Assembly (NCBI GenBank): GCA_959601045.1
Contig: CAUGNZ010000012.1
Coordinates: 1-53,685 of the forward strand
Length of the DNA stretch: 53,685 nucleotides
Source of the DNA: an uncultured Collinsella sp.
GTDB lineage: Bacteria; Actinomycetota; Coriobacteriia; Coriobacteriales; Coriobacteriaceae
Direction: 5' to 3'
This document shows, in pieces, positions 1 to 8,521 of the stretch. Position 1 is the first letter of the stretch, and each line of letters opens with the position of its first letter. The position numbers and the translations under genes were made by a program. The notes beneath the pieces were generated by a model. It was not told where the DNA came from and did not search any database. It saw only the letters and a program-made list of their open reading frames with translations.

Positions 1-723
1 CTGGCGGTCTATCTATTGTTTTCGGTTGCTTGCTTCTTTACCGTACATGAGCATTTAAGCACGGGTGATATTGTGCTTGATTTTTTCTCAGGCTCAGCAT
101 CGACCGCCCATGCCATGTTCCTGCAGGAGCTCGGAAAAGATGATCGCTATCAGTTTATCCTTGTCCAGCTTCCAGAGCCTTGTGACCCGAAACGCGACGC
201 CTACAAGGACGGGTATGAGACTCTCTGCGACATAGGCGAAGGACGCATTCGCCGCGCAGGCGACAAAATCAAAACCGAGCTCGAGGAATCCAACCGTCAA
301 CTCAAGCTTGGCGAGGGACCCAAGCAGCTTCCCGACATCGGCTTCCGTGTGTTCGAGCTCGATGAGTCCGGCATTGAGAAGCCCGAGCCCGGTCAGCTCC
401 TCTTCGACGTGGTCAAGCCCGATCGCTCCGATATGGATATCGTCTTCGAGATGATGCTCAAATGGGGCCTCGAGCTCACGCTGCCCGTCGAGAAGTCTGA
501 AGCCGCGGGCTATCCCATCTGGTCCGTCGCTTGCGACGAGCTCGTCTGCTGCATGTCCCGAGGCCTCACCATTGAGGCGCTCGAGGCCATCGCCGACATG
601 GAGCCCAGGCGCGTTCTCATCCTCGATTCCGTCCTCGACGACACCCTCAAGCTCAACGCCGTGCAGATCTTCAAGCACGCCGGCGAGCGCATGGGCTGTG
701 AGATCGAATTGAGGACGGTCTAG
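1..723 (+). CDS. Type III restriction-modification DNA methyltransferase (Mod), C-terminal part
   Basis: This is the C-terminal part of a beta-class DNA N6-adenine methyltransferase; frame 1 is open from the window edge. The S-adenosylmethionine-binding motif I (DFFSGSASTAHA, near codon 28) is followed by the GRIRRAGDKI stretch usual in Mod proteins. In beta-class enzymes the catalytic DPPY motif and target-recognition domain precede motif I, so they lie left of the window. Mod methylates host DNA and supplies sequence specificity for the Res subunit. The res gene starts one base after this stop, so the two are co-transcribed. The first ~15 codons do not resemble the PKP-type stretch that normally precedes motif I, so a junction or sequence problem near the window edge cannot be excluded. 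Confidence 0.85.
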   Translation: MAVYLLFSVACFFTVHEHLSTGDIVLDFFSGSASTAHAMFLQELGKDDRYQFILVQLPEPCDPKRDAYKDGYETLCDIGEGRIRRAGDKIKTELEESNRQLKLGEGPKQLPDIGFRVFELDESGIEKPEPGQLLFDVVKPDRSDMDIVFEMMLKWGLELTLPVEKSEAAGYPIWSVACDELVCCMSRGLTIEALEAIADMEPRRVLILDSVLDDTLKLNAVQIFKHAGERMGCEIELRTV

Positions 724-724
724 C

Positions 725-3700
725 ATGGCGGCGCTCGAGTTCAAGTTCTCATCCGACCAGCAGCACCAGCTGGAGGCCATCGAAGCAACCTGCGACCTGT
801 TCCGCGGACAACAATTTATTGGCAGCGTATTCTCCGCCGATTCCGGCCGCAAAGGCCAGACGGCAATCGGCGAGCTCATGGTCGGCCACGGCAACGAGCT
901 TCGCGTGGCGCCGGGCCAGCTCCTCGACAACCTGCACGCCGTGCAGGAGGAGGGCTGCCTCCCGGCAACCGACGTCCTCACCGATGGGCGCCTGCGAGAC
1001 TTCACCGTCGAGATGGAGACCGGCACCGGCAAGACCTACGTCTACATCCGCTCCATCTACGAGCTAAACCGCCGCTACGGCATCACCAAGTTCGTTATCG
1101 TCGTGCCGAGCGTGGCCATCCGCGAGGGCGTCCTCAAGAGCCTCCAGACCACCCGCAGGCACTTCGAGACGCTCTACGACCGCACGCCGCTCGACTACTT
1201 CGTGTACGACTCGAAGGACATGGGGCCGGTGGGTAACTTCGCCACGTCGAGCTCCATCCAGGTCATGGTCATCAACATCGACGCGTTCAACAAGGGCCTC
1301 GAGAAGGATGGCACCGCGAAGGAGGGCAACCTCTTCCACCGTCCCAGCGAGAAGCTCACCGGCGGCTTCAGCCCTCGCGAGCTCGTGAGCGCCTGCAAGC
1401 CCGTCGTCATCATCGACGAGCCCCAGAGCGTCGACAACACCAAGCAGGCCAAGGCCGCCATCAAGAGCCTGAACCCGCTGTTCGTGCTGCGCTACTCGGC
1501 CACGCACAAGCAGGCCTACAACATGATCTACCGCCTCACGCCGGTCGACGCCTTCGAGCGCCACCTGGTGAAGGGCATCTGCGTGGACTCGATCAAGGCC
1601 GAGGCGAACCTCAACGGCGCGTACGTGAGGCTCGAGTCCGTCAAGTCCGACCCGTTCTCCGCCAAGGTGTCCATCGACGTGCGCCAGGCCGACGGCACGC
1701 AGAAGCGCAAGGCCGTCACGGTGAAGACCGGCAACGACCTCTACCAGAAGAGCGGCGAGAACAGCGACTACGAGAGCGGCTGGGTGGTCAACAACATCGG
1801 CGCCGCAGTGGGCGACGAGTTCATAGAGTTCCAGAACGGCGAGGTGCTCGAGCTCGGCGAGGCGCTGGGCGACGTCAACGAGGAGGTCGTCAAGCGCGCG
1901 CAGATCCGCCGCACCATCGAGGACCACCTGGCCCGCCAGTTCGAGCTGTGGCCGCGCGGCGTGAAGGTGCTCTCGCTCTTCTTCATCGACCGCGTCGACC
2001 GATACCGCGTCTACGAGCCCGAAGTCCACGGCGGCCTGTACGCCCTGATGTTTGAGGAGGAGTACGCAGGTGCCCTGAACTCGAAGGCGCCTCGTCGCAT
2101 CGCAAAGGCGGCGGGGATCGGCAAGGGCACGTGGCTCGAGTGCTACGAAGCCGTCGGCGCCCCGCTGGTGCGCGACCCCCACGCCGTGCACCAGGGATAC
2201 TTCGCCAAGGACAAGAAGGGCAAGTTCAAGGACTCCAAGGGAGCCGCCGGCACCGCCGACGACGCCGGGGCCTTCGAGCTCATCATGCAGAAGAAGGAGA
2301 CGCTCATCTCCTTCCCGGATGGCAAGGACGCGGACAAGGACGTCTCGTTCGTCTTCAGCCACTCCGCGCTCAAGGAGGGCTGGGACAACCCCAACGTGTT
2401 CCAGATCTGCACGCTCGTCGAGACCAAGGACAACCTCACCAAGCGCCAGAAGATCGGCCGCGGCCTGCGCCTGTGCGTGAACCAGGACGGCGAGCGCCTG
2501 TACGACCCCGAGGCGAACGTGCTAACCGTCATCGCGAACGAGAGCTACGACGACTTCGCCAACGGCCTTCAGAAGGAGCTCGAGGCCGAGGACTTCAGGT
2601 TCGGCGTCATCACCCCGGAGAGCTTCACGAAGGTCACGGTCAAGACCCCCGAGGGCGTCGAGGAGCGCCTGGGCTACGAGAAGTCCAAGCAGGTCTTCGA
2701 CCACCTCGTCGCGATCGGCATGGTCGACGGCAAGGGCGCGGTGACGCCCGAGCTGAAGGCGGCCGCCGAGGAGGGCGAGGTGGAGCTTCCCGCCGAGCTC
2801 GAGCCTGCCAAGGAGCAGGTCGAGGCGATCATCATCCACAAGTCCCAGAGGGTCCAGATTCGCGACAAGGCCAAGGAGGTCTCCGTCGAGCTGCAGAAGG
2901 ACGTCACGCTCGACCCTGCGTTCCAGGCCCTGTGGGACCGCATCCGCCAGCGCACGCGCTTCCAGGTGGAGGTCGATTCCGAAAAACTCATCGAGCATGC
3001 CACCGAGGCGGTCGATGGCATGCTCGCCGTGCGCCCGCCCCAGGTGACGAGCGAACGCGCCTCGTTGGGCATCGACGACGTGGGCGTTAGCGCCGAGGGC
3101 ACGGGCACCTCCGTGGTTTCCGTTGCCGGCAAAGTGAAATACGATCTTCCCGACCCGATCGCGGAGCTTCAGGACGCCGTCGGGCTCACCCGCGGCACCA
3201 TCAAGGCGATCCTCGAGGGCTGCAGCCGCCTCGACGAGTTCGAGGTCGACCCCGCGACCTTCCTCGCGCAGGTCGGCGACAAGATCAACCGCGTGAAGAA
3301 CGACCTCATCGCCCAGGGCATCAAGTACGTGCGCCTTCCCGAGGACGAGTGGTACACCATGCGCGACCTCGAGCTCGACGACTACACGGCCTATCTCGGG
3401 CAGAACGCATGGAAGCCGGATATGGCTGGCAAGAGCCTGTACAACTACGTGGTCTACGACTCGGCAGGGGTCGAGCGTTCCTTTGCCGAGGCGCTCGACA
3501 AGCAGGAGGAGGTGCTCGTGTTCGCGAAGCTCCCTTCGGCGTTCAAGATCGACACGCCGCTCGGCAGCTACAACCCCGACTGGGCGTATGTCGAGGAGTC
3601 CGACGGCGAGCGCCGCGTGTACTTCGTGACCGAGACCAAGGGCGGAAAGAACGGCGAGCCCGCCCTGCGCGACGCGGAGAAGATCAAGATCGGCTGCGCC

Positions 3701-3787
3701 AAGAAGCACTTCGAGGCGCTGGACCTCGGAAACGACTTCCACTACAACGTGCGCACGACCTACCAATACGAGGCGGTGAAGGCTTAG
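725..3787 (+). CDS. Type III restriction enzyme Res subunit
   Basis: ATP-dependent restriction subunit of a type III system; with Mod it translocates along unmethylated DNA and cuts it. At 1020 residues it has full family length. Visible are a superfamily 2 Walker A motif (METGTGKT, about residues 97-104), a Walker B/DEAD-like motif written DEPQ (VIIDEPQSVD, about 228-237), helicase motif VI (RQKIGRGLRL, about 577) and a C-terminal PD-(D/E)xK nuclease (NPDWAYVEE followed by ETKGG, about 950-975). The start ATG follows the mod stop by one base, which indicates translational coupling. No frameshift or missing core motif is seen, so the subunit looks intact. Confidence 0.93.
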   Translation: MAALEFKFSSDQQHQLEAIEATCDLFRGQQFIGSVFSADSGRKGQTAIGELMVGHGNELRVAPGQLLDNLHAVQEEGCLPATDVLTDGRLRDFTVEMETGTGKTYVYIRSIYELNRRYGITKFVIVVPSVAIREGVLKSLQTTRRHFETLYDRTPLDYFVYDSKDMGPVGNFATSSSIQVMVINIDAFNKGLEKDGTAKEGNLFHRPSEKLTGGFSPRELVSACKPVVIIDEPQSVDNTKQAKAAIKSLNPLFVLRYSATHKQAYNMIYRLTPVDAFERHLVKGICVDSIKAEANLNGAYVRLESVKSDPFSAKVSIDVRQADGTQKRKAVTVKTGNDLYQKSGENSDYESGWVVNNIGAAVGDEFIEFQNGEVLELGEALGDVNEEVVKRAQIRRTIEDHLARQFELWPRGVKVLSLFFIDRVDRYRVYEPEVHGGLYALMFEEEYAGALNSKAPRRIAKAAGIGKGTWLECYEAVGAPLVRDPHAVHQGYFAKDKKGKFKDSKGAAGTADDAGAFELIMQKKETLISFPDGKDADKDVSFVFSHSALKEGWDNPNVFQICTLVETKDNLTKRQKIGRGLRLCVNQDGERLYDPEANVLTVIANESYDDFANGLQKELEAEDFRFGVITPESFTKVTVKTPEGVEERLGYEKSKQVFDHLVAIGMVDGKGAVTPELKAAAEEGEVELPAELEPAKEQVEAIIIHKSQRVQIRDKAKEVSVELQKDVTLDPAFQALWDRIRQRTRFQVEVDSEKLIEHATEAVDGMLAVRPPQVTSERASLGIDDVGVSAEGTGTSVVSVAGKVKYDLPDPIAELQDAVGLTRGTIKAILEGCSRLDEFEVDPATFLAQVGDKINRVKNDLIAQGIKYVRLPEDEWYTMRDLELDDYTAYLGQNAWKPDMAGKSLYNYVVYDSAGVERSFAEALDKQEEVLVFAKLPSAFKIDTPLGSYNPDWAYVEESDGERRVYFVTETKGGKNGEPALRDAEKIKIGCAKKHFEALDLGNDFHYNVRTTYQYEAVKA

Positions 3788-3788
3788 G

Positions 3789-4916
3789 ATGTCGAAGCTG
3801 CCCGGAAAGATGACGCGAAAGCAGCATTGGGTGCCGCGGTTCTACCTGCGCCATTTTGCGGACTCCTCCGGGCAGCTCCATGCCTACAGCAGGCAGAAGG
3901 GCTCCTTCTTCCGCACGAATTGCGAGAACCTTTGCAGCATGCGCGATCTTTATGAAGTCGAGCATGCCGATGCGACAGGCGATGCGACAGACAGATTCTA
4001 TGCGCAGAACCTCATCGAGGTTAAGCTATCTGAGCTCGAGAGCCGCATCGCGCCGCTTTACGATCGCTTTTTGGAACGCCAGAAAGAAGACCAGTGCGAA
4101 GGCGAAGGGTGTTCTGAGGGGAAAGCCGCCGTTTGCGAGCTGGCAGCAAATATCATCGTCCGGCACCCTATCAGCATGAGCGTCGACAAGAAATGGTCAC
4201 GCGAGACTGCCGAAGAGCTGCTCAGAAACGTTCATCTGACACCCTATGAGCTCGGCTTGCTCGATTGGTCGGATTGGCGCGGGGATTCCCAAGCGGTGGT
4301 CGAGCTCGCCGCCGCCGCAACCATGCTCTTCTCCAACGATGATATTGTGCCAGTTAACCGTATTCGAAAGGCTTTTTTTGAGAAGAGCTTCTCCATCCTT
4401 GGGGCACCCGTCGGCTCAGGGTTCGTTACGACGTCGATGCCCATGTTCATCATCGGGCCCGAGGACGACTCGTATGATTTTCATCTCGCGTATATGCCGT
4501 TGAGCAGTGAGTATGCTGCGGTCTTTTCGGATGACCCTCTATTTCCGCCGTTTGCGAGACTCGGTTTTTCGGGCACCGAGTTCATGAACCGACTTCTTCT
4601 GCTTAACTGCGAGCATTGGGATGTCGCCATATCGAGGGGAAGCGGCCCGCTCGAGCACGCGGTACGCGATTGGAGTCAAGCGAACAGTGCCGAATTCATG
4701 CACGAGATGTTCACGCGCGACGGCAGGGAGCTATCCCTCGACACAGTGATCTACGACCGCTCGAAGAAGAAGGGGCAGACGATGATCGACGCCATCGACC
4801 GTGGCTGCCTCGAGGGCGGCTGCCTTGATGACGAGGACCTGCGCATCATCTTCGAGCACCTTCTGGGGAGAAGACGGCAAGGACCGGGAACATTAAAGGG
4901 TCAAGCAGCGTATTGA
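3789..4916 (+). CDS. DUF4238 domain protein in defence cluster
   Basis: The N-terminus (MTRKQHWVPRFYLRHFA, preceded by SKLPGK) matches the DUF4238 family signature KQHxVPxFYLxxF. The family has no firmly established biochemical role that I can cite; members often sit among restriction and abortive-infection genes. The protein has 375 residues with no signal peptide or obvious membrane segment. It starts one base after the res stop, so it shares the mod-res transcript, which suggests a role linked to restriction. Codon use in the middle of the gene is less GC-biased than in res, consistent with separate acquisition. The DUF assignment is fairly secure; the function is unknown. Confidence 0.8.
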   Translation: MSKLPGKMTRKQHWVPRFYLRHFADSSGQLHAYSRQKGSFFRTNCENLCSMRDLYEVEHADATGDATDRFYAQNLIEVKLSELESRIAPLYDRFLERQKEDQCEGEGCSEGKAAVCELAANIIVRHPISMSVDKKWSRETAEELLRNVHLTPYELGLLDWSDWRGDSQAVVELAAAATMLFSNDDIVPVNRIRKAFFEKSFSILGAPVGSGFVTTSMPMFIIGPEDDSYDFHLAYMPLSSEYAAVFSDDPLFPPFARLGFSGTEFMNRLLLLNCEHWDVAISRGSGPLEHAVRDWSQANSAEFMHEMFTRDGRELSLDTVIYDRSKKKGQTMIDAIDRGCLEGGCLDDEDLRIIFEHLLGRRRQGPGTLKGQAAY

Positions 4917-4967
4917 TAAAATTGACCCCGCCAGCAATAACCGCAAAGGATAGATAGGGCTTTAAGG

Positions 4968-6671
4968 ATGGATGCAGGAAAAGCAACGATAAGCGGCGTG
5001 TTCAACGGATCGCGCCTGCTCGAAATACCTTTTTACCAAAGGGCGTACGTCTGGGGAGAAGAGCAATGGGAGCGTTTCCTCGGCGACATGGAGTTCGTCA
5101 CGGCCTCGAAGCGGCCCTATTTCCTGGGCTCCATCATCCTGAAGCAGGCCTCCTCCGGCAACACCTGGTCCGAGGTCTCCGAGGTTCGCACCGTCATCGA
5201 CGGCCAGCAGCGACTCACGACCATGGTCATCTTCTTCAAGGCACTCTGTGCAAAAAACGGCACCAACAATTTGTTTGAGCGAGATTTCGTCCTGGAGACC
5301 GGCGATGTCGCCTTGCGGCACGGCAAGTACGACCGGCAGGATTTCGAGAAGGTCGTCAGCGCCACGGGCTGCGAACCCCTCGAGGGCTCCTCGGCCATCG
5401 TCCTTGCCTACAACTACTTCCTCAAGAATATCGACCCGGAGAAGGTCGACAGGAACACGATCAAGTCGAACGTCCAGTTCGTCTGCATCGATCTTACCGA
5501 GGGCGAGGACGAGCAGCAGATATTCGACACCATCAACTCGCTCGGGGTGCGCCTGACGACGGCGGAGCTCCTTAAGAACTACTTCTTCAACCGCGAGAAC
5601 GAGCATGCGTTCAAGGAGTGCTGGGAAGACGTCTTCGAGCCCACGGCGGAGAAGAGGGAGTATTGGGAGCAGGAGGTCGTTACCGGGCGGATCAAGCGCA
5701 CGCTCGTCGACCTGTTCTTCGACGCGTTCCTCCAGATTCTGGTTCAGGATAAGAGGCGCGGCGTCACGACCGAGGACAAGCTCTTCTATTCGCGTACGTC
5801 GAACCTCTTTCAGTCCTACAAGGATTTCATCGGCAGGTACTGCAACGGAGACAAGGACGAGATCCTCGGCAGCATGAAGGCGTATGCCGAGGTGTTCGAG
5901 TCCACGTTCGACCCCGGCTACTGCGACGCGGACATTCCCTCCGCTCCCGGCGTCGAGCGCCTGAACGTGCTGATATTCGGCCTCAAGAACTCGACGCTCA
6001 TCCCGTACGTGCTCTACGTTCGCAAGAACGCAGAGCCTACGGGCGAGGAGTCCGAGGTCTACGCCCTGCTTGAGAGCTACATCGTCCGCCGCACGCTGGT
6101 TCAGGCGACCACGAAGAACTACAACAGGCTGTTCACCTCGCTGATCCTGAACGAGGTGAAGGACGCGGAGGCGCTGAGGAAGGCTCTCGAAGCCAATGAC
6201 GAGGCGACGACGTACATGCCCGGCGACGCCGAGGTTCGAGCGGCGTTCGAGGAATCGTGTCTGTACAACCTCCAGTCCAAGGGCGTCCTCTATCTGCTGG
6301 AAAGCGCCATTCGCCCAGGCATGAGCAGCACGGCCCTGCTCGGGTTCAACCAGTACACCCTCGAGCACATGATGCCCAAGAAGTGGCGCAACAAATGGGG
6401 AGCCCTCGACGATGAGTCTGCCACGCGAAGGGACCGGAAGCTCCTCACGCTCGGCAACCTCGCCATCATCACGCATTCGCTCAACGCCTCCATCCGCGAT
6501 GCCGATTGGCCCACCAAGAAGCAGGGAAAGGGATACAAGGACGGCCTTGCCCTCTGCGCCGCCGGCCTTGCGACCATGGCCGGCGCCCTGGAGAAGGAGT
6601 CTTGGGACGAGGACGATATCGCCGATCGTGCCGAATGGCTTGCGGACAAGGCGTTGGAGGTCTGGCGCTAG
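4968..6671 (+). CDS. DUF262/DUF1524 (GmrSD-like) HNH nuclease
   Basis: A 567-residue protein with the two-domain layout of GmrSD/BrxU-type modification-dependent restriction enzymes. The N-terminal DUF262 (ParB-like NTPase) shows PFYQRAYVWGEEQWERF near residue 22 and the DGQQRLTT motif near residue 79. The C-terminal DUF1524 HNH-like nuclease shows YTLEHMMPKKW (near 463) and LGNLAIITHSLNASI (near 497). Some family members cut DNA with modified cytosines, as found in phages. It lies 51 bases after the DUF4238 gene on the same strand, so it is probably part of the same defence transcript. The start ATG at 4968 has a purine-rich AAGG just upstream. The domain call is strong; the substrate is inferred from the family. 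Confidence 0.85.
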   Translation: MDAGKATISGVFNGSRLLEIPFYQRAYVWGEEQWERFLGDMEFVTASKRPYFLGSIILKQASSGNTWSEVSEVRTVIDGQQRLTTMVIFFKALCAKNGTNNLFERDFVLETGDVALRHGKYDRQDFEKVVSATGCEPLEGSSAIVLAYNYFLKNIDPEKVDRNTIKSNVQFVCIDLTEGEDEQQIFDTINSLGVRLTTAELLKNYFFNRENEHAFKECWEDVFEPTAEKREYWEQEVVTGRIKRTLVDLFFDAFLQILVQDKRRGVTTEDKLFYSRTSNLFQSYKDFIGRYCNGDKDEILGSMKAYAEVFESTFDPGYCDADIPSAPGVERLNVLIFGLKNSTLIPYVLYVRKNAEPTGEESEVYALLESYIVRRTLVQATTKNYNRLFTSLILNEVKDAEALRKALEANDEATTYMPGDAEVRAAFEESCLYNLQSKGVLYLLESAIRPGMSSTALLGFNQYTLEHMMPKKWRNKWGALDDESATRRDRKLLTLGNLAIITHSLNASIRDADWPTKKQGKGYKDGLALCAAGLATMAGALEKESWDEDDIADRAEWLADKALEVWR

Positions 6672-6674
6672 GCC

Positions 6675-7100
6675 CTACCTGCGTCCCATCTCGAAGATGC
6701 TTGCGGTGTCGGAACCCGCATCGATGACGGATGGAACCGGCTCTTCCAAAAACGTAGTTCGTGGCGATGTCTCTTCCGTCGGCGCGTCAAGAGGCTCGCC
6801 GAGCGCTAGGAAGAACCTCATCACGTGCTCAATTCTCTGTTGCAGGGACTCGCTCAGCTCGCCGTAGGAGGCCGCCAGCCGCACCTCCTTGGCCAATTCC
6901 GCCATCGAGTCCCTCAGTGCCTTCTGCACGCTCACGGAGGGCCTCACCTCGACCTGGGTATCGGTGAGCTTGGCGATGATGTAGTCCTGCCTGTTCATGC
7001 CGCTCCAGGCTGCCATCTCGCATATGAGCTTGCGCTCCTCGGGCGTGCAGCGGAACGCCATCGTCTTGCTGCGCTTGCGGGCGCTGTTCTCGCACGGCAT
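6675..7100 (-). CDS. Small mobilisation-like (MobC-type) protein
   Basis: A 141-residue basic N-terminal protein. After a Lys/Arg-rich start it reads MAFRCTPEERKLICEMAAWSG-MNRQDYIIAKL, which resembles the ribbon-helix-helix start of MobC-like relaxosome accessory proteins and similar plasmid or element proteins. I chose ATG 7100 rather than a longer in-frame start because it follows the integrase stop by 5 bases and has a GGGGTAAGAAGG leader; residues coded upstream of it are low-complexity shadow of the integrase gene. It is the last gene of an excisionase-integrase-this gene operon and meets the nuclease gene tail to tail. It could act in conjugative mobilisation of the island or simply regulate it. 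Confidence 0.6.
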   Translation of the reverse strand: MPCENSARKRSKTMAFRCTPEERKLICEMAAWSGMNRQDYIIAKLTDTQVEVRPSVSVQKALRDSMAELAKEVRLAASYGELSESLQQRIEHVMRFFLALGEPLDAPTEETSPRTTFLEEPVPSVIDAGSDTASIFEMGRR

Positions 7101-7105
7101 CCTTC

Positions 7106-8176
7106 TTACCCCCTCGCCCCGTCGAGCGCGGCGGCCATCTCGTCCTGCTTCGTGGGGAACAGGTGCGCGTAGCGGTAGGTGATGTCCACCGCCTCGTGGC
7201 CCATGCGCTCGGCGATGGCCAGCGCGGAGAAGCCCATCTCTATCAGCAGGCTCACATGGCTGTGGCGTATGTCGTGTATGCGGATGCGCTTCACGCCCGA
7301 CGCCTTGCACCCGCGCTCCATCTCGTGGGCCAGGAAGTGCTTGGTCACGGCGAACAGGCGCTCGTCGGGGGCGACGTCGTCGCGCATCTCGATGAAGTCC
7401 GCCATCTCGTCGCGCAGGAAGGCGGGCATGACGATCGTGCGCACGGACTTGGGCGTCTTGGGGTCGGTCACGGTGTCAACGCCGTTGAGGCTCTGGTACG
7501 ACTTGTTGATGCGCAGCCGCGAGCTCTCCAGCATGAAGTCGGACGGCGTGAGCGCCAGGAGCTCGCCGCAGCGTATGCCCGTCCAGTAAAGCAGCTCGAA
7601 GGCGTGGAATGAGAGAGGCTTGTCCATGACGGCCTCGCTGAACCTCAGGTACTCGTCCTTGGTCCAGAACTGCATCTCGCCGCCCTTCTTCGAGCCTATC
7701 TTGTCGACCCTGCGCACCGGGTTGTCGCTGAGGCCGTAGTAGCGCTCGGCGTGGTTGAAGATGGCGTTGAGCTGGTTGTTCACTGTGCGCAGGTACGTCG
7801 GTGCCCAGGGCTTCCCGTCGGCGTCCCGGTGCTCGGTGAGCTCGTTTTGCCACCTGATGACGTCGATCGGCCTCACGTCGCACATGCGCATGTCCCCGAA
7901 GAACGGCACGAGCTTGTCGTTGATGATGTACTCCTTGGTGATCCACGTGTGCTCGCGTATGCGCGGCTTCACCTCGGAGGCGTACACCTCGACGAACTCG
8001 GAGAACGTCATGTCCATGGCCCCGCCGTTAAGGCTCTTGAACTGGCTCTCCCACACTGCGGCCTCCACCTCGGAGGAGAAGCCGCGCTTCGTCTTGTGGC
8101 GCTTCGAGCCGCGGGCGTCGCGGTAGTAGCACTGCACGTAGAACGTGCCGTTGCCGTCGTCCTTGTACACGGGCAT
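7106..8176 (-). CDS. Tyrosine recombinase integrase
   Basis: A 356-residue phage/ICE-type integrase catalysing integration and excision of the island. It has an N-terminal arm-binding beta domain (GTFYVQCYYRDARG), a core-binding SAM-like domain (about 55-155) and a catalytic domain with the full set of active residues: Arg202 (TGIRCGE), a likely beta-hairpin Lys225, His301 and Arg304 (HDIRHSH), His327 (MGHEAVD) and Tyr336 (TYRYAHL). It is therefore likely active. It starts one base after the excisionase stop codon region and is followed by the mobilisation-like gene. The nearby guaA 3' end with matching repeats is the best candidate for its attachment site. Confidence 0.93.
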   Translation of the reverse strand: MPVYKDDGNGTFYVQCYYRDARGSKRHKTKRGFSSEVEAAVWESQFKSLNGGAMDMTFSEFVEVYASEVKPRIREHTWITKEYIINDKLVPFFGDMRMCDVRPIDVIRWQNELTEHRDADGKPWAPTYLRTVNNQLNAIFNHAERYYGLSDNPVRRVDKIGSKKGGEMQFWTKDEYLRFSEAVMDKPLSFHAFELLYWTGIRCGELLALTPSDFMLESSRLRINKSYQSLNGVDTVTDPKTPKSVRTIVMPAFLRDEMADFIEMRDDVAPDERLFAVTKHFLAHEMERGCKASGVKRIRIHDIRHSHVSLLIEMGFSALAIAERMGHEAVDITYRYAHLFPTKQDEMAAALDGARG

Positions 8177-8177
8177 G

Positions 8178-8381
8178 TCAGTCCACCTCCGGGAAGTACA
8201 GGGCGTCGAAGACGTCGCTTCGAACGCGCCCGCGGATGACCACGCGCCCGCGCGCCTCCTGCTCGGCGTTTATCTTCCTGATCACCTCGTAGGCGCTGCC
8301 TTTCTTGATCCTCAGCAGCTCCGCGACCTCGTCGGCGTCCAGCATGTGCGGCCTCGGCGTCTTCGCCACCTTCTCGTCCAT
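8178..8381 (-). CDS. Excisionase / helix-turn-helix protein (Xis-like)
   Basis: A 67-residue protein of the MerR-like/AlpA excisionase type: MLDADEVAELLRIKKGSAYEVIRKIN is a winged-helix DNA-binding segment, ending in a basic wing (RVVIRGRVRSDVF). Such proteins bend the attachment DNA and steer the integrase towards excision. ATG 8381 is chosen because GGAGGAGCC directly precedes it; a TTG at 8396 would put that ribosome-binding site inside the gene. It heads the leftward operon with the integrase and is transcribed from the promoter at 8428-8456. A GTAC-N6-GTAC operator at 8401-8414 sits just upstream of its start. Confidence 0.8.
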   Translation of the reverse strand: MDEKVAKTPRPHMLDADEVAELLRIKKGSAYEVIRKINAEQEARGRVVIRGRVRSDVFDALYFPEVD

Positions 8382-8400
8382 GGCTCCTCCAATCAATGGC

Positions 8401-8479
8401 GTACGGATACGTACGGTTCACAGATTCAGAGTAAACGTACATATCTGTACTGTCAATAGAATTGCGTACATTTGCGTAC
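8401..8479. promoter_or_regulatory. Three GTAC-N6-GTAC operators of the island switch
   Basis: Three copies of the dyad GTAC-N6-GTAC lie at 8401-8414, 8437-8450 and 8466-8479 between the divergent excisionase and XRE genes; a half-site GTAC follows at 8497-8500. The spacing between the two arms is six bases in all three. The second lies wholly within the spacer of the leftward promoter; the third overlaps the -35 end and spacer of the rightward promoter. The divergent XRE protein is the obvious candidate binder (inference). Confidence 0.75.
8428..8456 (-). promoter_or_regulatory. Leftward promoter for excisionase-integrase operon
   Basis: Read on the minus strand: -35 TTGACA (8451-8456), a 17-base spacer, and -10 TACTCT (8428-8433). 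The perfect -35 and optimal spacing make this a strong candidate. The spacer contains the operator GTAC-N6-GTAC at 8437-8450, so a bound repressor would block RNA polymerase directly. Confidence 0.7.
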
Positions 8480-8490
8480 GCTGATAAGAT
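8462..8490 (+). promoter_or_regulatory. Rightward promoter for the XRE regulator
   Basis: -35 TTGCGT (8462-8467), 17-base spacer, -10 TAAGAT (8485-8490), placed 32 bases before the regulator ATG. The third GTAC-N6-GTAC operator (8466-8479) overlaps it, which predicts autoregulation. Confidence 0.6.
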
Positions 8491-8521
8491 GTGCTGGTAC
8501 GTAATTCCAGGAGGAGGGCTC

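Noticed and set aside
8401..8479. CRISPR-like repeats near the XRE gene
   Set aside because: The repeated unit is only a short GTAC dyad with irregular spacing, which fits operators and not CRISPR.
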